A stretch of 64,000 nucleotides of DNA from Acetatifactor sp. (GTDB taxonomy: Bacteria; Bacillota; Clostridia; Lachnospirales; Lachnospiraceae): NCBI GenBank assembly GCA_024693365.1, contig JAILLF010000060.1:36666-100665 (forward strand). Direction: 5' to 3'. Below the pieces are notes generated by a model. The model made no database searches. It had not been told where the DNA came from and saw only the letters and a program-made list of their open reading frames with translations. Positions within the stretch are counted from its first letter, which is position 1. Each line of letters opens with the position of its first letter. Position numbers and translations under genes: made by a program. Shown here piece by piece: positions 34,445 through 44,483 of this stretch.

Positions 34445-37402
34445 TTAGTTCTTACGATAACTCTCCTCCGGTCCCAGATAAGAAGGCTTTAATTTCTTAC
34501 CGGACGGGTAGATCAAAACTCTCTCGAGCACGACGCCCGCTTCCAATGCCCCTATGCTCAGGAATTGCGTTCCCTGCTCAAAATTCATGTCCGTTCCCAC
34601 CACGTGGATCTGGTTCATGACTGCCGCAGACCACTTGGGGTCATTGTAATCACCGCCGCGATAGCTCGGATTCAGGATATTCAGGTTCTTCGACTGCGTT
34701 CCGTTCTCCAGATGCACGCGAAGCGCCCGGTTGTTCACTACGGAATTGACCGGTGACGTCCAAAGCTCCACGCGGTACTTTCCTTCTTCAGGAATCTGGA
34801 ATCGATAGATCAATTCAGGTTTCTCACCCTTCGGCTGGAACTCCTCCGTGGAAGGCAACACCTTCATGCCATTTCCGCTTCTTCCATGTCCCTCAAGATA
34901 CACAAACCCAACTCCGCCGACATCCTTCTTCTCGGCATAGTGGTTTGCTTCCATAACGATCACGCCGTCTTCCGGATCCGGCAGGAACGTTCCCGTCTCC
35001 AGCCCGCTCACGTCCGCGTTGGCAGCCTTGACGCTCACTGCCACCACGGCATCACCTGCAGTGATCAGAAGTCTGGCGCTCTGAACGCCGTCATTTTCCA
35101 ACGTTCCGTCTTCATGACGGCTGGCAAGAATGGCCTTCTCCAATTGCACGCGGTCACAAGACAGTACCAGCTCCGTAAGGTTTTCCGTCTCACCCTCCGT
35201 CTGGGACAGGATCAGCCAGGAAGGGATCTCCCCTTCGGCTGCCTTTACCGCAAACGGCAGGCTTCCAATGCCATCATTGCTGATTTCCAGCGTAACGTGA
35301 TTCTTTGTCAGATCAAGGAAGTCATGCACAAAGATGCACTGCGGCGCACCGTAATTCTTCGTTGCAAGTCTGGGATCGTCCGAACGCGAAACGCTAAGTC
35401 TCGGCGCCGTCACGGGTTCCACAATGCTTCTTACGGGATATTTCCATCCGTCGTCATTCCACTTGGTAAAACCGACGTGCTTCTCTAACTCCATGCCTGA
35501 CCATTTCCCGTTGCGGAATTCCTTAAACTCATCCGCAAGATTCTTGTCATTCTCAATACATTGCTTCACCAGGTCACCGTAAACGTTTGCCGCCTTTCGG
35601 CCCTGCGCAGCGTAATACTGGTTCTTTCCGGCGTAAAGCTGCATCTTGAGCAGGTTCATGCTGCTGCGTGCCGGATAATAAATCATGCTGTATGCAGGAA
35701 GCTTGGAAACTCTGTCTAAGGCTTCAAACGTCTTCTCGTTCAACTCCTCCAGCTTCGCAATCGTCCTTAGCATCCGCGCCGTCTCATCATAGTTGCAGGG
35801 ATGATAGGTTCCCGCATGCAATGCCTCAGGCCTTCTCATGAAATTCAGCTTCACGAAGCCCTCATATATGTCAGCCAACGCCTGTTGCTGCTCCTTTGTG
35901 GCGCCAGTGAACACTCTTCCGGCCCACTCCGTCAGATACCGTCTCCAACTGTTGACGGCACTGCTGCCCCACTTTTCAAAATCATATGCCAGGTCGAGGA
36001 AATAATTCAGCGCCACTTCATTTCCCTTGACGTCACCCACGTTCACGATCCAAACATCCTTGATGCCATACTCATAAGCTTCCGTCATCTGTTCCCAGAT
36101 CAGGGACAGCGGCGTCGAAGGCATCCACTCGTAGGACACGGGACCACCGTGATAATCCAGGTGATAATACATTCCGAATCCGCCCTTGTGATTGCGAATG
36201 TCCGCAGTCGGCAGGGTTCTCATGTGACCGTAATTATCCTCGCAGAGCATAAAGATGACGTTCTCCAGCTCCTCCCAGTCCTTTAGGCCTTCCGTCTCCG
36301 CATCACCGTAGAAGTATGCCTCCACTTCCTTGTAAAGTGCGAGAAGCTGCGGTACCTTGTTCAGGTCGAAATTCACGTAGTGCATGATCAGTCCCCTTTG
36401 GGCCTTGATCACGCTCTTTAGCAGATCAATGTTATCCTTCATGGTGGAATCCGGCCCAAGCATGGAGCTGTCACGCTCCCCGCGCATGCCGATGGTCACC
36501 ATGTGATTGTATTTCCCGCTTCGTTTCAGGGAATCCATCCAATAGTTGAGAAGTCCGCCCTGATTCGTGTGAAAGTTCCACTCATTTCCATAACGGGAAT
36601 CCGGTCCCTTCACCTTGTCCCACTCCTCACTTGCGCGAAGGCACGGCTCATGATGGGAATACGCAACGGTAATGCCGTACATGTCCGCCAGTTCCTCATT
36701 CTGACTTCCGGGACCGTCCAGCGGGAAGCTGGAAGCCCACATGGCAGGCCAGAGATAATTGCCCTTCATGCGAAGCAGGAACTCAAATACCTGATCGTAC
36801 AGCTTAGCATTGACGCCTCCAAAGTGGTTCATCGCCCAAGTTCCAAAGCAAGGCCACTCGTCATTGATGAAGAAGCCGCGGTATTTCACGCTGGGCTCCT
36901 TGGACACCGTCTCAATGTCCTCCTTTGCCACCAAGGACTTTTGGGGCTGCGGCACTGCATCGCCGAACTTCACCATGGGCGAAACCCCGATATACTCTGA
37001 CAGCGCAAAAAGTCCATAGATGGTTCCAAGCTTATCGCTTCCCACAATCATTAGGGAATTCCCAATGATGGAAATGCTGTAAACTTCTCTCTTTCCCCTA
37101 ATCAGCGTTGCGTCGTACACGCCAAAATCAACCAGATACTCCAGGGTTTCGCTGTTTCCAAGCGTAGCCACAAAAACCACGCCCTTATCGAAAAAGTCCT
37201 CGAGGGCTTTCATTCCGCCTTCCGCGGAGATCTGCTCCTTGGGCAGCACGTCCTGAACTGCGATTCTCGGCAACGCGCTGCAAACCGCCTTCACGTCCTT
37301 GGCAACCTTTTCCGCTATGCGCTGTACGCCCGGGAAAGAAGTAGTCTCCAATACAAAACTTGTTAATTGATCCTCCTCGGCAATAATACACTTGCGACTC
37401 AT
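34445..37402 (-). CDS. Glycosyl hydrolase family 115 (xylan alpha-glucuronidase type)
   Basis: About 985 residues, without a signal peptide. Motifs such as KYRGFFINDEWPCFGTWA, NHFGGVNAKLYDQVFEFLLR and VWIVNVGDVKGNE match GH115 alpha-1,2-glucuronidases, which remove (methyl)glucuronic acid from xylan or its oligosaccharides. The C-terminal 250 residues form beta-sandwich domains. The ATG at 37402 is chosen because it follows GGAAGG/GAACGGA; an ATG 12 codons upstream is weaker. It lies 42 bp after the SGNH esterase gene in a three-gene xylan unit. Confidence 0.9.
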   Translation of the reverse strand: MSRKCIIAEEDQLTSFVLETTSFPGVQRIAEKVAKDVKAVCSALPRIAVQDVLPKEQISAEGGMKALEDFFDKGVVFVATLGNSETLEYLVDFGVYDATLIRGKREVYSISIIGNSLMIVGSDKLGTIYGLFALSEYIGVSPMVKFGDAVPQPQKSLVAKEDIETVSKEPSVKYRGFFINDEWPCFGTWAMNHFGGVNAKLYDQVFEFLLRMKGNYLWPAMWASSFPLDGPGSQNEELADMYGITVAYSHHEPCLRASEEWDKVKGPDSRYGNEWNFHTNQGGLLNYWMDSLKRSGKYNHMVTIGMRGERDSSMLGPDSTMKDNIDLLKSVIKAQRGLIMHYVNFDLNKVPQLLALYKEVEAYFYGDAETEGLKDWEELENVIFMLCEDNYGHMRTLPTADIRNHKGGFGMYYHLDYHGGPVSYEWMPSTPLSLIWEQMTEAYEYGIKDVWIVNVGDVKGNEVALNYFLDLAYDFEKWGSSAVNSWRRYLTEWAGRVFTGATKEQQQALADIYEGFVKLNFMRRPEALHAGTYHPCNYDETARMLRTIAKLEELNEKTFEALDRVSKLPAYSMIYYPARSSMNLLKMQLYAGKNQYYAAQGRKAANVYGDLVKQCIENDKNLADEFKEFRNGKWSGMELEKHVGFTKWNDDGWKYPVRSIVEPVTAPRLSVSRSDDPRLATKNYGAPQCIFVHDFLDLTKNHVTLEISNDGIGSLPFAVKAAEGEIPSWLILSQTEGETENLTELVLSCDRVQLEKAILASRHEDGTLENDGVQSARLLITAGDAVVAVSVKAANADVSGLETGTFLPDPEDGVIVMEANHYAEKKDVGGVGFVYLEGHGRSGNGMKVLPSTEEFQPKGEKPELIYRFQIPEEGKYRVELWTSPVNSVVNNRALRVHLENGTQSKNLNILNPSYRGGDYNDPKWSAAVMNQIHVVGTDMNFEQGTQFLSIGALEAGVVLERVLIYPSGKKLKPSYLGPEESYRKN

Positions 37403-37444
37403 TCCGTTCAACCTTCCTGTTCTTCCGTCTCTAATCAATTGTCA

Positions 37445-39133
37445 TTATCTTACTACGCCAAAGCCCAGAATCGTCAGTTTCTTTCCCTCGTCACCCGGGA
37501 TCATCCGCACTTCCACGACTCTCTCCTTCGATACGTCGTCCCTGCAAATGATCTGCGGCGTGCAGTGCGTCCAGCCAACGGCTCTTGGATCCAACGTCAA
37601 TACTTCCTTGCCATCCACGGAAACAATGGCCTTACCTGCTTCCGGCGAAGCGGAATCCTTGCTGACGATCAAAAGCGCCTTACATTTAATCTTCACGCTA
37701 AAGGGTTCGCTTCCCTCCAGATGCTGCCAGTTATCCGGGAACTCCGGCACGGGGGTGATCTCGTCATCCATCTCCACCTTGTGGAGATCCTCATCCTGCG
37801 CGTTAAAGCTGCCAAGCTTTAAATCCATGAGAAGCTCTGACTTCCATGCCTTGTCTACGAGCTCCACGTTCTCAAACGTCGTGCCAAACACGGGTTCCTT
37901 GCTTCTCCAGTCCCCGTCCTCCATTGCCGGCGCCTTGTCGATCTGCTGCATCAAATGGATCAGACAGTCCGCCATAATGGTATGCCCCATGTTGGTGGGA
38001 TGGAAAACGTCATAGAAGAACTGGCTTTTGGTCAGCACTCTTCCCGTGTCAGGCTTTAAGTAAAACTGGGGAACCACGCCCTGACGGACGCTCACCATGG
38101 GAACCTCGTATCTCACGCCAACGGGGCCAAGGCGCTCCTCCAAATTCCAGTCATCCGCAAATACGGCGTGGATCAGAATCACCGCGGTCTCGTCGGAAAG
38201 CGCCAGACACTTGCGCACCAGGCTTTCATAGCAAAGGCCCTTGGTCTCGTCTCCCTCGTCATTTACGGAGAATTCGATTACGATCAGATCCGGCTTCACC
38301 TTGCCTCCGCGGAGCACGTCCCTCTCAAAACGGATCATGCCAAACTCGGAAGGCGTGCCGCCGACGCCAGCCTTGATCAGCTTCACGTTCTCGCCAAAAT
38401 TCGCCTTAAAGCGTTCCCAAGTCTGATATGCGTAGGATTTCTTGTGGATGGGAATGGCGCCCGCGCCCTGCGTGATGGAACCGCCAATGAAGGCGATCGT
38501 CACTTCCTCGCCGCGCTTTGCCCTGTCGATCACGCGCTTTACCCTCGCATAATTTCCCATGTTCATGAGAGAGCGCTTCAGGATTGCCTGATATGCCTCT
38601 CCATTTACGTCGATTACCGTGCGCTCTTCCTGCTCCGGTGCCGTGAACCCTTCTCTCAGGTAGAGCTTTACGTCAACGGTGGCAAGTCTCTCCGCCTTTT
38701 CAAATTCAAAGCGCATCTGACCAACCACGGCGTTGTCGTCACACCACTGATAGTCATCCAGCCAGATGATCTGCTCCATGCCGTCCGGCTTGCAATGCAC
38801 GCGAATGGTGTCGCCTGAACCGTACGGATCCTTCTTCCCATACATCTGGAATGCGAAATCGATCACCTGGTCCTGTTCATCCGCCTCCACGGTGACGCCA
38901 ATGCCCGCCACCATGTTCAGAAATCCTTCAGCGGTCTCCAGATTTTTGATCATGCTTTCATCCGTAATACTTCCGACCATTCTCGCAAACGTCGTGAGTC
39001 TGGTCCCGTCCAAATAGATAAACTGTACGCCCCTGCCGTCCGGCGTGGGATTTCCGGCCACTTCCTTCTGTCTGCAAATATAAAAGCTGCTCCCCTTCGC
39101 GGTGGGATCCTTTGGTGCCTTTGGTCCTGCCAT
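37445..39133 (-). CDS. SGNH/GDSL hydrolase, probable carbohydrate esterase
   Basis: About 562 residues. Residues 1-185 look like a beta-sandwich domain. The SGNH catalytic domain follows with FIGGSITQGAGA (block I Ser), a Gly in the loop GVGGTPSEFG, VEFSVND (block III Asn) and DVFHPTNMGH (Asp and His of block V). A second beta domain ends the chain. No signal peptide. The ATG at 39133 follows AGGAGGG. Between GH8 and GH115, deacetylation of xylo-oligosaccharides is the likely role. Confidence 0.85.
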   Translation of the reverse strand: MAGPKAPKDPTAKGSSFYICRQKEVAGNPTPDGRGVQFIYLDGTRLTTFARMVGSITDESMIKNLETAEGFLNMVAGIGVTVEADEQDQVIDFAFQMYGKKDPYGSGDTIRVHCKPDGMEQIIWLDDYQWCDDNAVVGQMRFEFEKAERLATVDVKLYLREGFTAPEQEERTVIDVNGEAYQAILKRSLMNMGNYARVKRVIDRAKRGEEVTIAFIGGSITQGAGAIPIHKKSYAYQTWERFKANFGENVKLIKAGVGGTPSEFGMIRFERDVLRGGKVKPDLIVIEFSVNDEGDETKGLCYESLVRKCLALSDETAVILIHAVFADDWNLEERLGPVGVRYEVPMVSVRQGVVPQFYLKPDTGRVLTKSQFFYDVFHPTNMGHTIMADCLIHLMQQIDKAPAMEDGDWRSKEPVFGTTFENVELVDKAWKSELLMDLKLGSFNAQDEDLHKVEMDDEITPVPEFPDNWQHLEGSEPFSVKIKCKALLIVSKDSASPEAGKAIVSVDGKEVLTLDPRAVGWTHCTPQIICRDDVSKERVVEVRMIPGDEGKKLTILGFGVVR

Positions 39134-39146
39134 TCCTTTATCCCTC

Positions 39147-40307
39147 CTAGTAAATTCTATAATTTCCGCTGAGTGCCAGGAACGCGAACAAATACAGACA
39201 ATTGTCATAGTATCTTCTGTCGCCCTTGCGGAGCGGTTCATTCCAAAATTTCGAAACCCATTGGGCGGCCAGCGCCTTCGTCTGATCCGGGCTTGTCAGG
39301 GACAGCGGTCCTTCCACTGCCAGCGCGCCCTGCGCCGTCGTCACCATCATGCCAACGGGATGCAGCGCCTTCTGGTCAATGCGCGTTCCGTCCACCTCAT
39401 AGACAACGAAGGGATTCTCCCTGTTCACGACGCCCAGCGTATACTGCAGTCTCTCCGCAGCCACGCGCTGACCGACGTCAATGCCATTCCACTCATAATC
39501 CAGTCCGATGTTTGCCACCGTCCTGTAAGCATCACTGTAAAACCAGTCATGACGGTCCTTCGACCAACGTAAGGGGCGGGACATGGGACTGCCGTCGAAC
39601 TCCGCATATTCCGCATTCATGCCGGATACGGGGTGACATGCCTTCGCAAGATATTCCCTGCTTGCCTTTGCCGCCTCCTTCCAGAACTCACGGTCCTCCT
39701 CATAGGCCCACTCGGCAAACAGATCATAAAAATGCGGCAGGTGATAGGAAGGATCCGTATAATCTACGCCCGGAACAAAAAGGATCTGCTTGTTTTCACG
39801 ATTCCACATCGGGAATCCCTCTCTTCCGTTCTCTCCCTTGTGAAGCACGGCCCTCAGGATCTCCTTCGCCTCATGGGAATAATCAAAGATCCCCACGCCG
39901 TCTCCCCATCTGTGGGAAGCAAAGAACAGTGCCATCGCAAAGTATTCTTCACCGTCTGGTGCCGGTCCGTATGCATTCTTCTTTCCGTCAACGGCACAGG
40001 ACCATGCAAAATAGCCCTCGTTAAAGCCTTCGTTCATGTACATGTAGGTCTTTGCCCACTTCCAAATCCGGTCAAACTCCTCCTTCATGTCCATCTGGAC
40101 GCAGAACATCATACCATAGGACATGCCTTCCGTACGCGCATCGTGGTTTCCTGTATCCTCGAGATAACCCATGTCCTCCCCGGCGGTGAAATACACCTTG
40201 TCCGGTCCATAGAAGAATTCTTCCTTGATCTGCTGCAGTCTTTCCTGAATCTCTTTTTCCGTCTTTCCAATCTCCGCAAACACGTTGCGATACGTTTGCT
40301 TTTGCAT
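39147..40307 (-). CDS. GH8 reducing-end xylose-releasing exo-oligoxylanase
   Basis: About 386 residues, cytoplasmic. GH8 features: DARTEGMSYGMMFCVQM near residue 60 with the catalytic Glu, WSCAVDGKKNAYGPAPDGEEYFAMAL read in parts, and HDWFYSDAYRTVANIGLDY with the base Asp region. The likely enzyme is Rex, which removes xylose from the reducing end of xylo-oligosaccharides. The ATG at 40307 follows TTGGAGGAAC. It is first in the xylan unit. Confidence 0.9.
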   Translation of the reverse strand: MQKQTYRNVFAEIGKTEKEIQERLQQIKEEFFYGPDKVYFTAGEDMGYLEDTGNHDARTEGMSYGMMFCVQMDMKEEFDRIWKWAKTYMYMNEGFNEGYFAWSCAVDGKKNAYGPAPDGEEYFAMALFFASHRWGDGVGIFDYSHEAKEILRAVLHKGENGREGFPMWNRENKQILFVPGVDYTDPSYHLPHFYDLFAEWAYEEDREFWKEAAKASREYLAKACHPVSGMNAEYAEFDGSPMSRPLRWSKDRHDWFYSDAYRTVANIGLDYEWNGIDVGQRVAAERLQYTLGVVNRENPFVVYEVDGTRIDQKALHPVGMMVTTAQGALAVEGPLSLTSPDQTKALAAQWVSKFWNEPLRKGDRRYYDNCLYLFAFLALSGNYRIY

Positions 40308-40356
40308 TTTTTGTTCCTCCAAATTGGCATAATGCGCCTAATTTTCCTTATATCCT

Positions 40357-40385
40357 ATCTTAATATGCCATGACAAAAAGGTCAA
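40357..40385 (-). promoter_or_regulatory. Predicted promoter of the xylan unit
   Basis: TTGACC (40385-40380) and TAAGAT (40362-40357) are 17 bp apart on the minus strand. An imperfect inverted repeat AAATTGGC...GCCTAATTT lies between it and the gene (40320-40346) and could be an operator. Confidence 0.6.
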
Positions 40386-40432
40386 CTGTTTTACTCCCAA
40401 AAACATGCCAAATTCTGCTCAAAAATTGCCAT

Positions 40433-40488
40433 AAAAAAACTTTTGCACGTCTGCCGGGAAGCTCCCCGGCCCATGCAAAAGTTTTTTT
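40433..40488. terminator. Long bidirectional terminator hairpin
   Basis: Seven A plus CTTTTGCA (40433-40447) pairs with TGCAAAAG plus seven T (40474-40488); an inner GCCGGG/CCCGGC stem extends it. It ends the BceB-like gene on the minus strand. Confidence 0.9.
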
Positions 40489-40520
40489 GCAAACTATGGA
40501 TTTCTTTTTGCAATCTTACG

Positions 40521-42584
40521 TTATTTTGCTTTTCTGTTTCCGTTTACGATTCGGTAATATGTTCCCGCCGTCCACTTGTAAACTGCCACGTAGAAAACCG
40601 TAAAGGCAAGGAAAATGATCAGCGTGACAAAGATCACGTGTCCCAGATTAATGAGGCCAAATAGCTTTAGTACCTTCCAGATCATGGGATAAGCAAAGGC
40701 CAAGTGTAATCCGGCCATCAAAAGCGGCGCAAAAAACACGGTGAGCACCTGTGAATTGATGCTACTTTTAATGTCCTTTGTTGTCATGCCGACCTTCTGC
40801 ATGATCTCAAACCTGCCCTGATCCTCAAAGCCTTCAGCAATTTGCTTGTAATAGATGATCAAAACCGCCGCAAAGAGGAATGCAATGCTTAACAGGATTC
40901 CAAGAAAAAACAATCCGCCATATAAGTCAACAAACCCCTGCATCTCATCTGTCTTACAGGAAGAAAAATAGGAATAGCCTCCGTTTTCGTCCCTTAGGAA
41001 AGTCAATGCTTCATCCCTTCCAATGCAGTTTCGAAGCTTCAGGTGAGTCTCGGAGACCACTTCGTCAGAGGCATCCAGGTCATAACCATAATACCATCTG
41101 AGTGACATCCAATAACCCTCTGCCATAACCACTTTCCATAAGTCTTCCAATTCGTTCAGGTCGGAAACAACGATCGTAATGGACGGGAAAATGCTAAATT
41201 CATCCTCTCCCAGAGGGAAGGACTTCTCCAAAAGACCTCCGATCCGCCAGGTTATTCCGGAAATGCAAAGAGAGGATCCCGAAAATTGGCAGTCATTCGC
41301 ATACAGCCACGCTTCTCCCGGAGCGACTGATAAATCCGTGCCCACGATCTTGTTATATTCTTTCACGTCAAGGAAATAAAAACCCCGAAAGGCATCGGCA
41401 GAAAAAAAGGCACTCATTTCATCATTGTAGGACGCGCCGAGATCCACTTCACTTCCGTTGATCAAGCCCTCCGTCATGACATAAGCATAACTAATCTCAT
41501 TCTTGGGGACTACGCCCAGCTTGTCAAATTCTTTGTGAAAAACATCCAGCACGCACTGCTTATCCTCTTCCGATGGCGCCTTCCTTTCACCGTAAAAGCT
41601 CAGACTTACTTCCGAATCCCTGAAAAAACGCTTTTCCAATGCGTCATCCATGCCAAAATACAGGCTTCCCGTCGAGGACAGCATCACAAGCACCATGGTA
41701 CTCAGAATGCAGATGGACGCCAATCCCGCTCCGTTTCTCCTCATGCGGAAGATCATCGACGAGACAGAGACAAAATGTCTTTTTTGATAATAGTATTTTT
41801 TATTGTTCTTTAGCAGCCGGCACAATACCACGGAACCCGCAATAAAAAGCAGATAGGTTGCAATGATGACTGCGATCACGGCAATGAAAAAGAGAAACAG
41901 CGCAGCCAGTGGTGCCTGAATGCTGACTGCAGTAGCGTACGCTGCCCCAAGAAGCAAAAGTCCCAGAAGCGCCAGAAACCAATTTGCCTTGGGCGGTTTT
42001 TCCCCGTGACTTACGCTGTGAAACAAATCCAATGGGTTGCTAAGCTGTACCTTGATCACGTTCCGAAGATAAAGCAGCGCAAAAATGCAGGCATAGATCT
42101 CCACCGTAAAAAGGAACGCGTTACCCTTGATGACAAAAGAATAATCCTCCAACGTAATCTTTAATGCGTTTGCAAGGCCTAACTCTGCAAACTTCGACAA
42201 CAAAAAACCGAAAAACAGACCTCCGATCACGCCAATTGCCGTCACCATCAGGGATTCCCACAGCATGATCTTGCGAAGCCCGCGCTTTCCCATGCCGAGA
42301 ATGTTATATAGACCAAATTCCTTTCCCCTGCGCTTCGACAGAAAGGAGTTCGAATACCAAAGAAACAAGACGGAAAAAACCGCAATCACAAATTTTCCGA
42401 GGGACAGACAGATCTGAGTGCTTCCGCCGCCTTTCATCTTCTCAAGGAGGGGGGAATAGCTCAAACTTTGCAAAATATAAAACATGGCCACCGTGCCGAC
42501 GCAGGTCAAAAGATAAGGTACGTAGATCTGCCGGTTCTTCTTCATCCCGTCAACGGCGAGCCTTAAGAAGAAAAATCCTTTCAT
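40521..42584 (-). CDS. FtsX-like ABC transporter permease (BceB type)
   Basis: 687 residues with about ten membrane segments and one large external domain of about 200 residues between segments 7 and 8. The N-terminal LRLAVDGMKKNRQIYVPYLL and SNSFLSKRRGKEFGLYNILG are typical BceB features. Such permeases sense and remove bacitracin-like cell-wall antibiotics together with a BceS-like kinase. It overlaps the ATPase gene by 4 bp. Confidence 0.92.
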   Translation of the reverse strand: MKGFFFLRLAVDGMKKNRQIYVPYLLTCVGTVAMFYILQSLSYSPLLEKMKGGGSTQICLSLGKFVIAVFSVLFLWYSNSFLSKRRGKEFGLYNILGMGKRGLRKIMLWESLMVTAIGVIGGLFFGFLLSKFAELGLANALKITLEDYSFVIKGNAFLFTVEIYACIFALLYLRNVIKVQLSNPLDLFHSVSHGEKPPKANWFLALLGLLLLGAAYATAVSIQAPLAALFLFFIAVIAVIIATYLLFIAGSVVLCRLLKNNKKYYYQKRHFVSVSSMIFRMRRNGAGLASICILSTMVLVMLSSTGSLYFGMDDALEKRFFRDSEVSLSFYGERKAPSEEDKQCVLDVFHKEFDKLGVVPKNEISYAYVMTEGLINGSEVDLGASYNDEMSAFFSADAFRGFYFLDVKEYNKIVGTDLSVAPGEAWLYANDCQFSGSSLCISGITWRIGGLLEKSFPLGEDEFSIFPSITIVVSDLNELEDLWKVVMAEGYWMSLRWYYGYDLDASDEVVSETHLKLRNCIGRDEALTFLRDENGGYSYFSSCKTDEMQGFVDLYGGLFFLGILLSIAFLFAAVLIIYYKQIAEGFEDQGRFEIMQKVGMTTKDIKSSINSQVLTVFFAPLLMAGLHLAFAYPMIWKVLKLFGLINLGHVIFVTLIIFLAFTVFYVAVYKWTAGTYYRIVNGNRKAK

Positions 42585-43345
42585 CTGCGCTCACCTCCCG
42601 CCTGTAAAAGTGTCAAGGTGTCGGAAATCTTCTGGTAGAACTGTTCCTGTGACAGTTCTCCCCGATACAGCTGATGGAATACTTCGCCGTCTTTGATGAA
42701 CAGTACTCTGCCTGCATGGCTGGCCGCCTTAACGGAATGGGTTACCATCAAGATCGTCTGCCCGCCCGCGTTCACGGCGTTGAAGAGTCCCAGCAGCTCG
42801 TCCGTCGCCTTGGAATCCAACGCCCCCGTCGGTTCATCAGCGAGCAGGATCTTCGGATCATTGATCAGCGCTCTCGCCACGGCTGCCCTCTGCTTTTGTC
42901 CTCCGGAAACTTCGTAAGGATACTTTTTGAGCAGTTCGGTGATTCCAAGCTTTGCCGCAATGGGTTTCAGCTTTTCGCTCATCTCTTCATATTTCTTTCC
43001 CGCCAGCACCAGGGGAAGAAATATGTTGTCCTCCAGGGAAAACGTATCAAGAAGATTAAACTCCTGGAAAACAAAACCCAGATGATCCCTTCTGTACTCC
43101 GCCAGATTCTTTTCTTTGATCTGGGCCGTGTCCAGTCCGTCAAGGATCACCTTTCCGGCCGTGGGGTGATCCAGGGATGCGAGAATGTTAAGAAGCGTCG
43201 TCTTTCCGGATCCGGATTCACCCATGATCGCCACGTACTCACCCTTTTCTACCGTGAAGTTAACGTCGCGCAGGGCTTCCACCTGATTTCCTCCAAAGCG
43301 CGTGGTATAAATCTTTTTCAAATGTTCCGCCGTCAGTAAACTCAT
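42581..43345 (-). CDS. ABC transporter ATP-binding protein (BceA type)
   Basis: 254 residues. Walker A GESGSGKTTLLNIL, signature VSGGQKQR, Walker B ILLADEPTGALD. This is the ATPase of the MacB/BceA class that pairs with the FtsX-like permease next to it. The ATG follows AGGAGG. A promoter with a candidate response-regulator site lies in the 148 bp upstream. Confidence 0.95.
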   Translation of the reverse strand: MSLLTAEHLKKIYTTRFGGNQVEALRDVNFTVEKGEYVAIMGESGSGKTTLLNILASLDHPTAGKVILDGLDTAQIKEKNLAEYRRDHLGFVFQEFNLLDTFSLEDNIFLPLVLAGKKYEEMSEKLKPIAAKLGITELLKKYPYEVSGGQKQRAAVARALINDPKILLADEPTGALDSKATDELLGLFNAVNAGGQTILMVTHSVKAASHAGRVLFIKDGEVFHQLYRGELSQEQFYQKISDTLTLLQAGGERR

Positions 43346-43437
43346 TTTTGCCTCCTGTTTGTCCGGATCAAGGCTCCGGAATCTTTTTGTTGTTTTCGTT
43401 CATGATCTTAGCTTACCAAAACGGCTCTCTCGTCTCC

Positions 43438-43466
43438 ATTGTATTTTCTTACGCTTTGCTCCTCAA
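43438..43466 (-). promoter_or_regulatory. Predicted promoter of the BceAB-like operon
   Basis: TTGAGG (43466-43461) and TACAAT (43443-43438) are 17 bp apart on the minus strand. Confidence 0.65.
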
Positions 43467-43469
43467 AAC

Positions 43470-43483
43470 TAACGTTTTTGTCA
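43470..43483. promoter_or_regulatory. Candidate response-regulator operator
   Basis: TAAC-N6-GTCA, a 4+4 imperfect inverted repeat directly upstream of the -35 box. BceR-type sites are TNACA-N4-TGTAA, so this is only a partial match. Confidence 0.35.
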
Positions 43484-43493
43484 CAATTACCTT

Positions 43494-44480
43494 TTATTCA
43501 AATATCTTCTTATCCAGATCAAATTTCAGATAAAAGCTGGTTCCTTCTCCCAAGACGGACTCCGCCGTGATCTGGATCCCCAGATTCTCGCAAATTCTCT
43601 TACAAAGATAAAGTCCCAAGCCACTGGCACGCTTGTCCATGCGTCCGTTATAGCCTGTGTAACCCTTTTCAAAAATTCGCGGAAGATCCTCCGCCGCGAT
43701 TCCGATCCCGGTGTCACGAATGCATAAGGTATCCGATCCTCGCATTTCGATCGTCACGCTCCCCTGTTGCGTATACTTGAGAGCATTAGAAAGGAGTTGT
43801 TCCATCACAAAAGACAACCACTTTTCATCCGAGACCACGCTGATTTCCACCGGTTCATAGACAAGCTTGATGCCTCGCCCGATAAATTGTCTGGCATATT
43901 TTCTAAGGCACCCTTTGACAACGCCGTCCAGCTCCGTTTTCTTAAACACGTAGTCCGAGGATCCGCCATCCAGCCGAAGATAGGTCAGTACCATCTCCAC
44001 GTAGCTTTCTATGCGGAAAAGATCCTCTGATATTCCCCTGGCAAAAGCACTGTCCTCACTTTCCAGGCGCAGGCGCATGGAAGCGATGGGCGTCTTGATC
44101 TGATGCACCCAAGTCGTAAAATACTCCATGGCATCGGCAAAACGATTTTGACTCTCCTGCTTTTCCGCAAGCCGCTTCTCCTGCAACAATCTAAGAATCT
44201 CCTGATAGTCCTCGTCGTCCTGCTCCTGCCATTCCTCCAGCGTCTCGTGAAGCGTCTCCGGAAGCTGCTTAAGGAGCTCTAACTGCTCATGCTTTCTCCT
44301 CTGACTGCGATAGCGAAAAAAAAGCGTGCCCAGAAGGATCAGGGCACAAAAATACGTAGGATACAAAACAGCCCGTAATGGGAAATGATACAGGGCAAAC
44401 GTTACGAAATAAATGACTGCACAAACGGCAAATAGGATTATGCCGCCCATGCGTTCCTTAAGAAATCTTCCAAAGCTCAT
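43494..44480 (-). CDS. Intramembrane-sensing histidine kinase (BceS type)
   Basis: 328 residues. Two membrane helices (about 12-31 and 36-56) with almost no external loop, a coiled-coil linker, phosphoacceptor H126 in TTWVHQIKTPIAS, and an ATPase domain with NALKYTQQG, DTGIGI and GLGLYL. The lack of a sensor domain means it is expected to read signals through the BceAB-like transporter. It lies 3 bp after the response regulator gene. Confidence 0.93.
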   Translation of the reverse strand: MSFGRFLKERMGGIILFAVCAVIYFVTFALYHFPLRAVLYPTYFCALILLGTLFFRYRSQRRKHEQLELLKQLPETLHETLEEWQEQDDEDYQEILRLLQEKRLAEKQESQNRFADAMEYFTTWVHQIKTPIASMRLRLESEDSAFARGISEDLFRIESYVEMVLTYLRLDGGSSDYVFKKTELDGVVKGCLRKYARQFIGRGIKLVYEPVEISVVSDEKWLSFVMEQLLSNALKYTQQGSVTIEMRGSDTLCIRDTGIGIAAEDLPRIFEKGYTGYNGRMDKRASGLGLYLCKRICENLGIQITAESVLGEGTSFYLKFDLDKKIFE

Positions 44481-44483
44481 GCT

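Noticed and set aside
40320..40400. CcpA (cre) site upstream of the xylan unit
   Set aside because: No stretch fits TGWAANCGNTNWCA closely enough.
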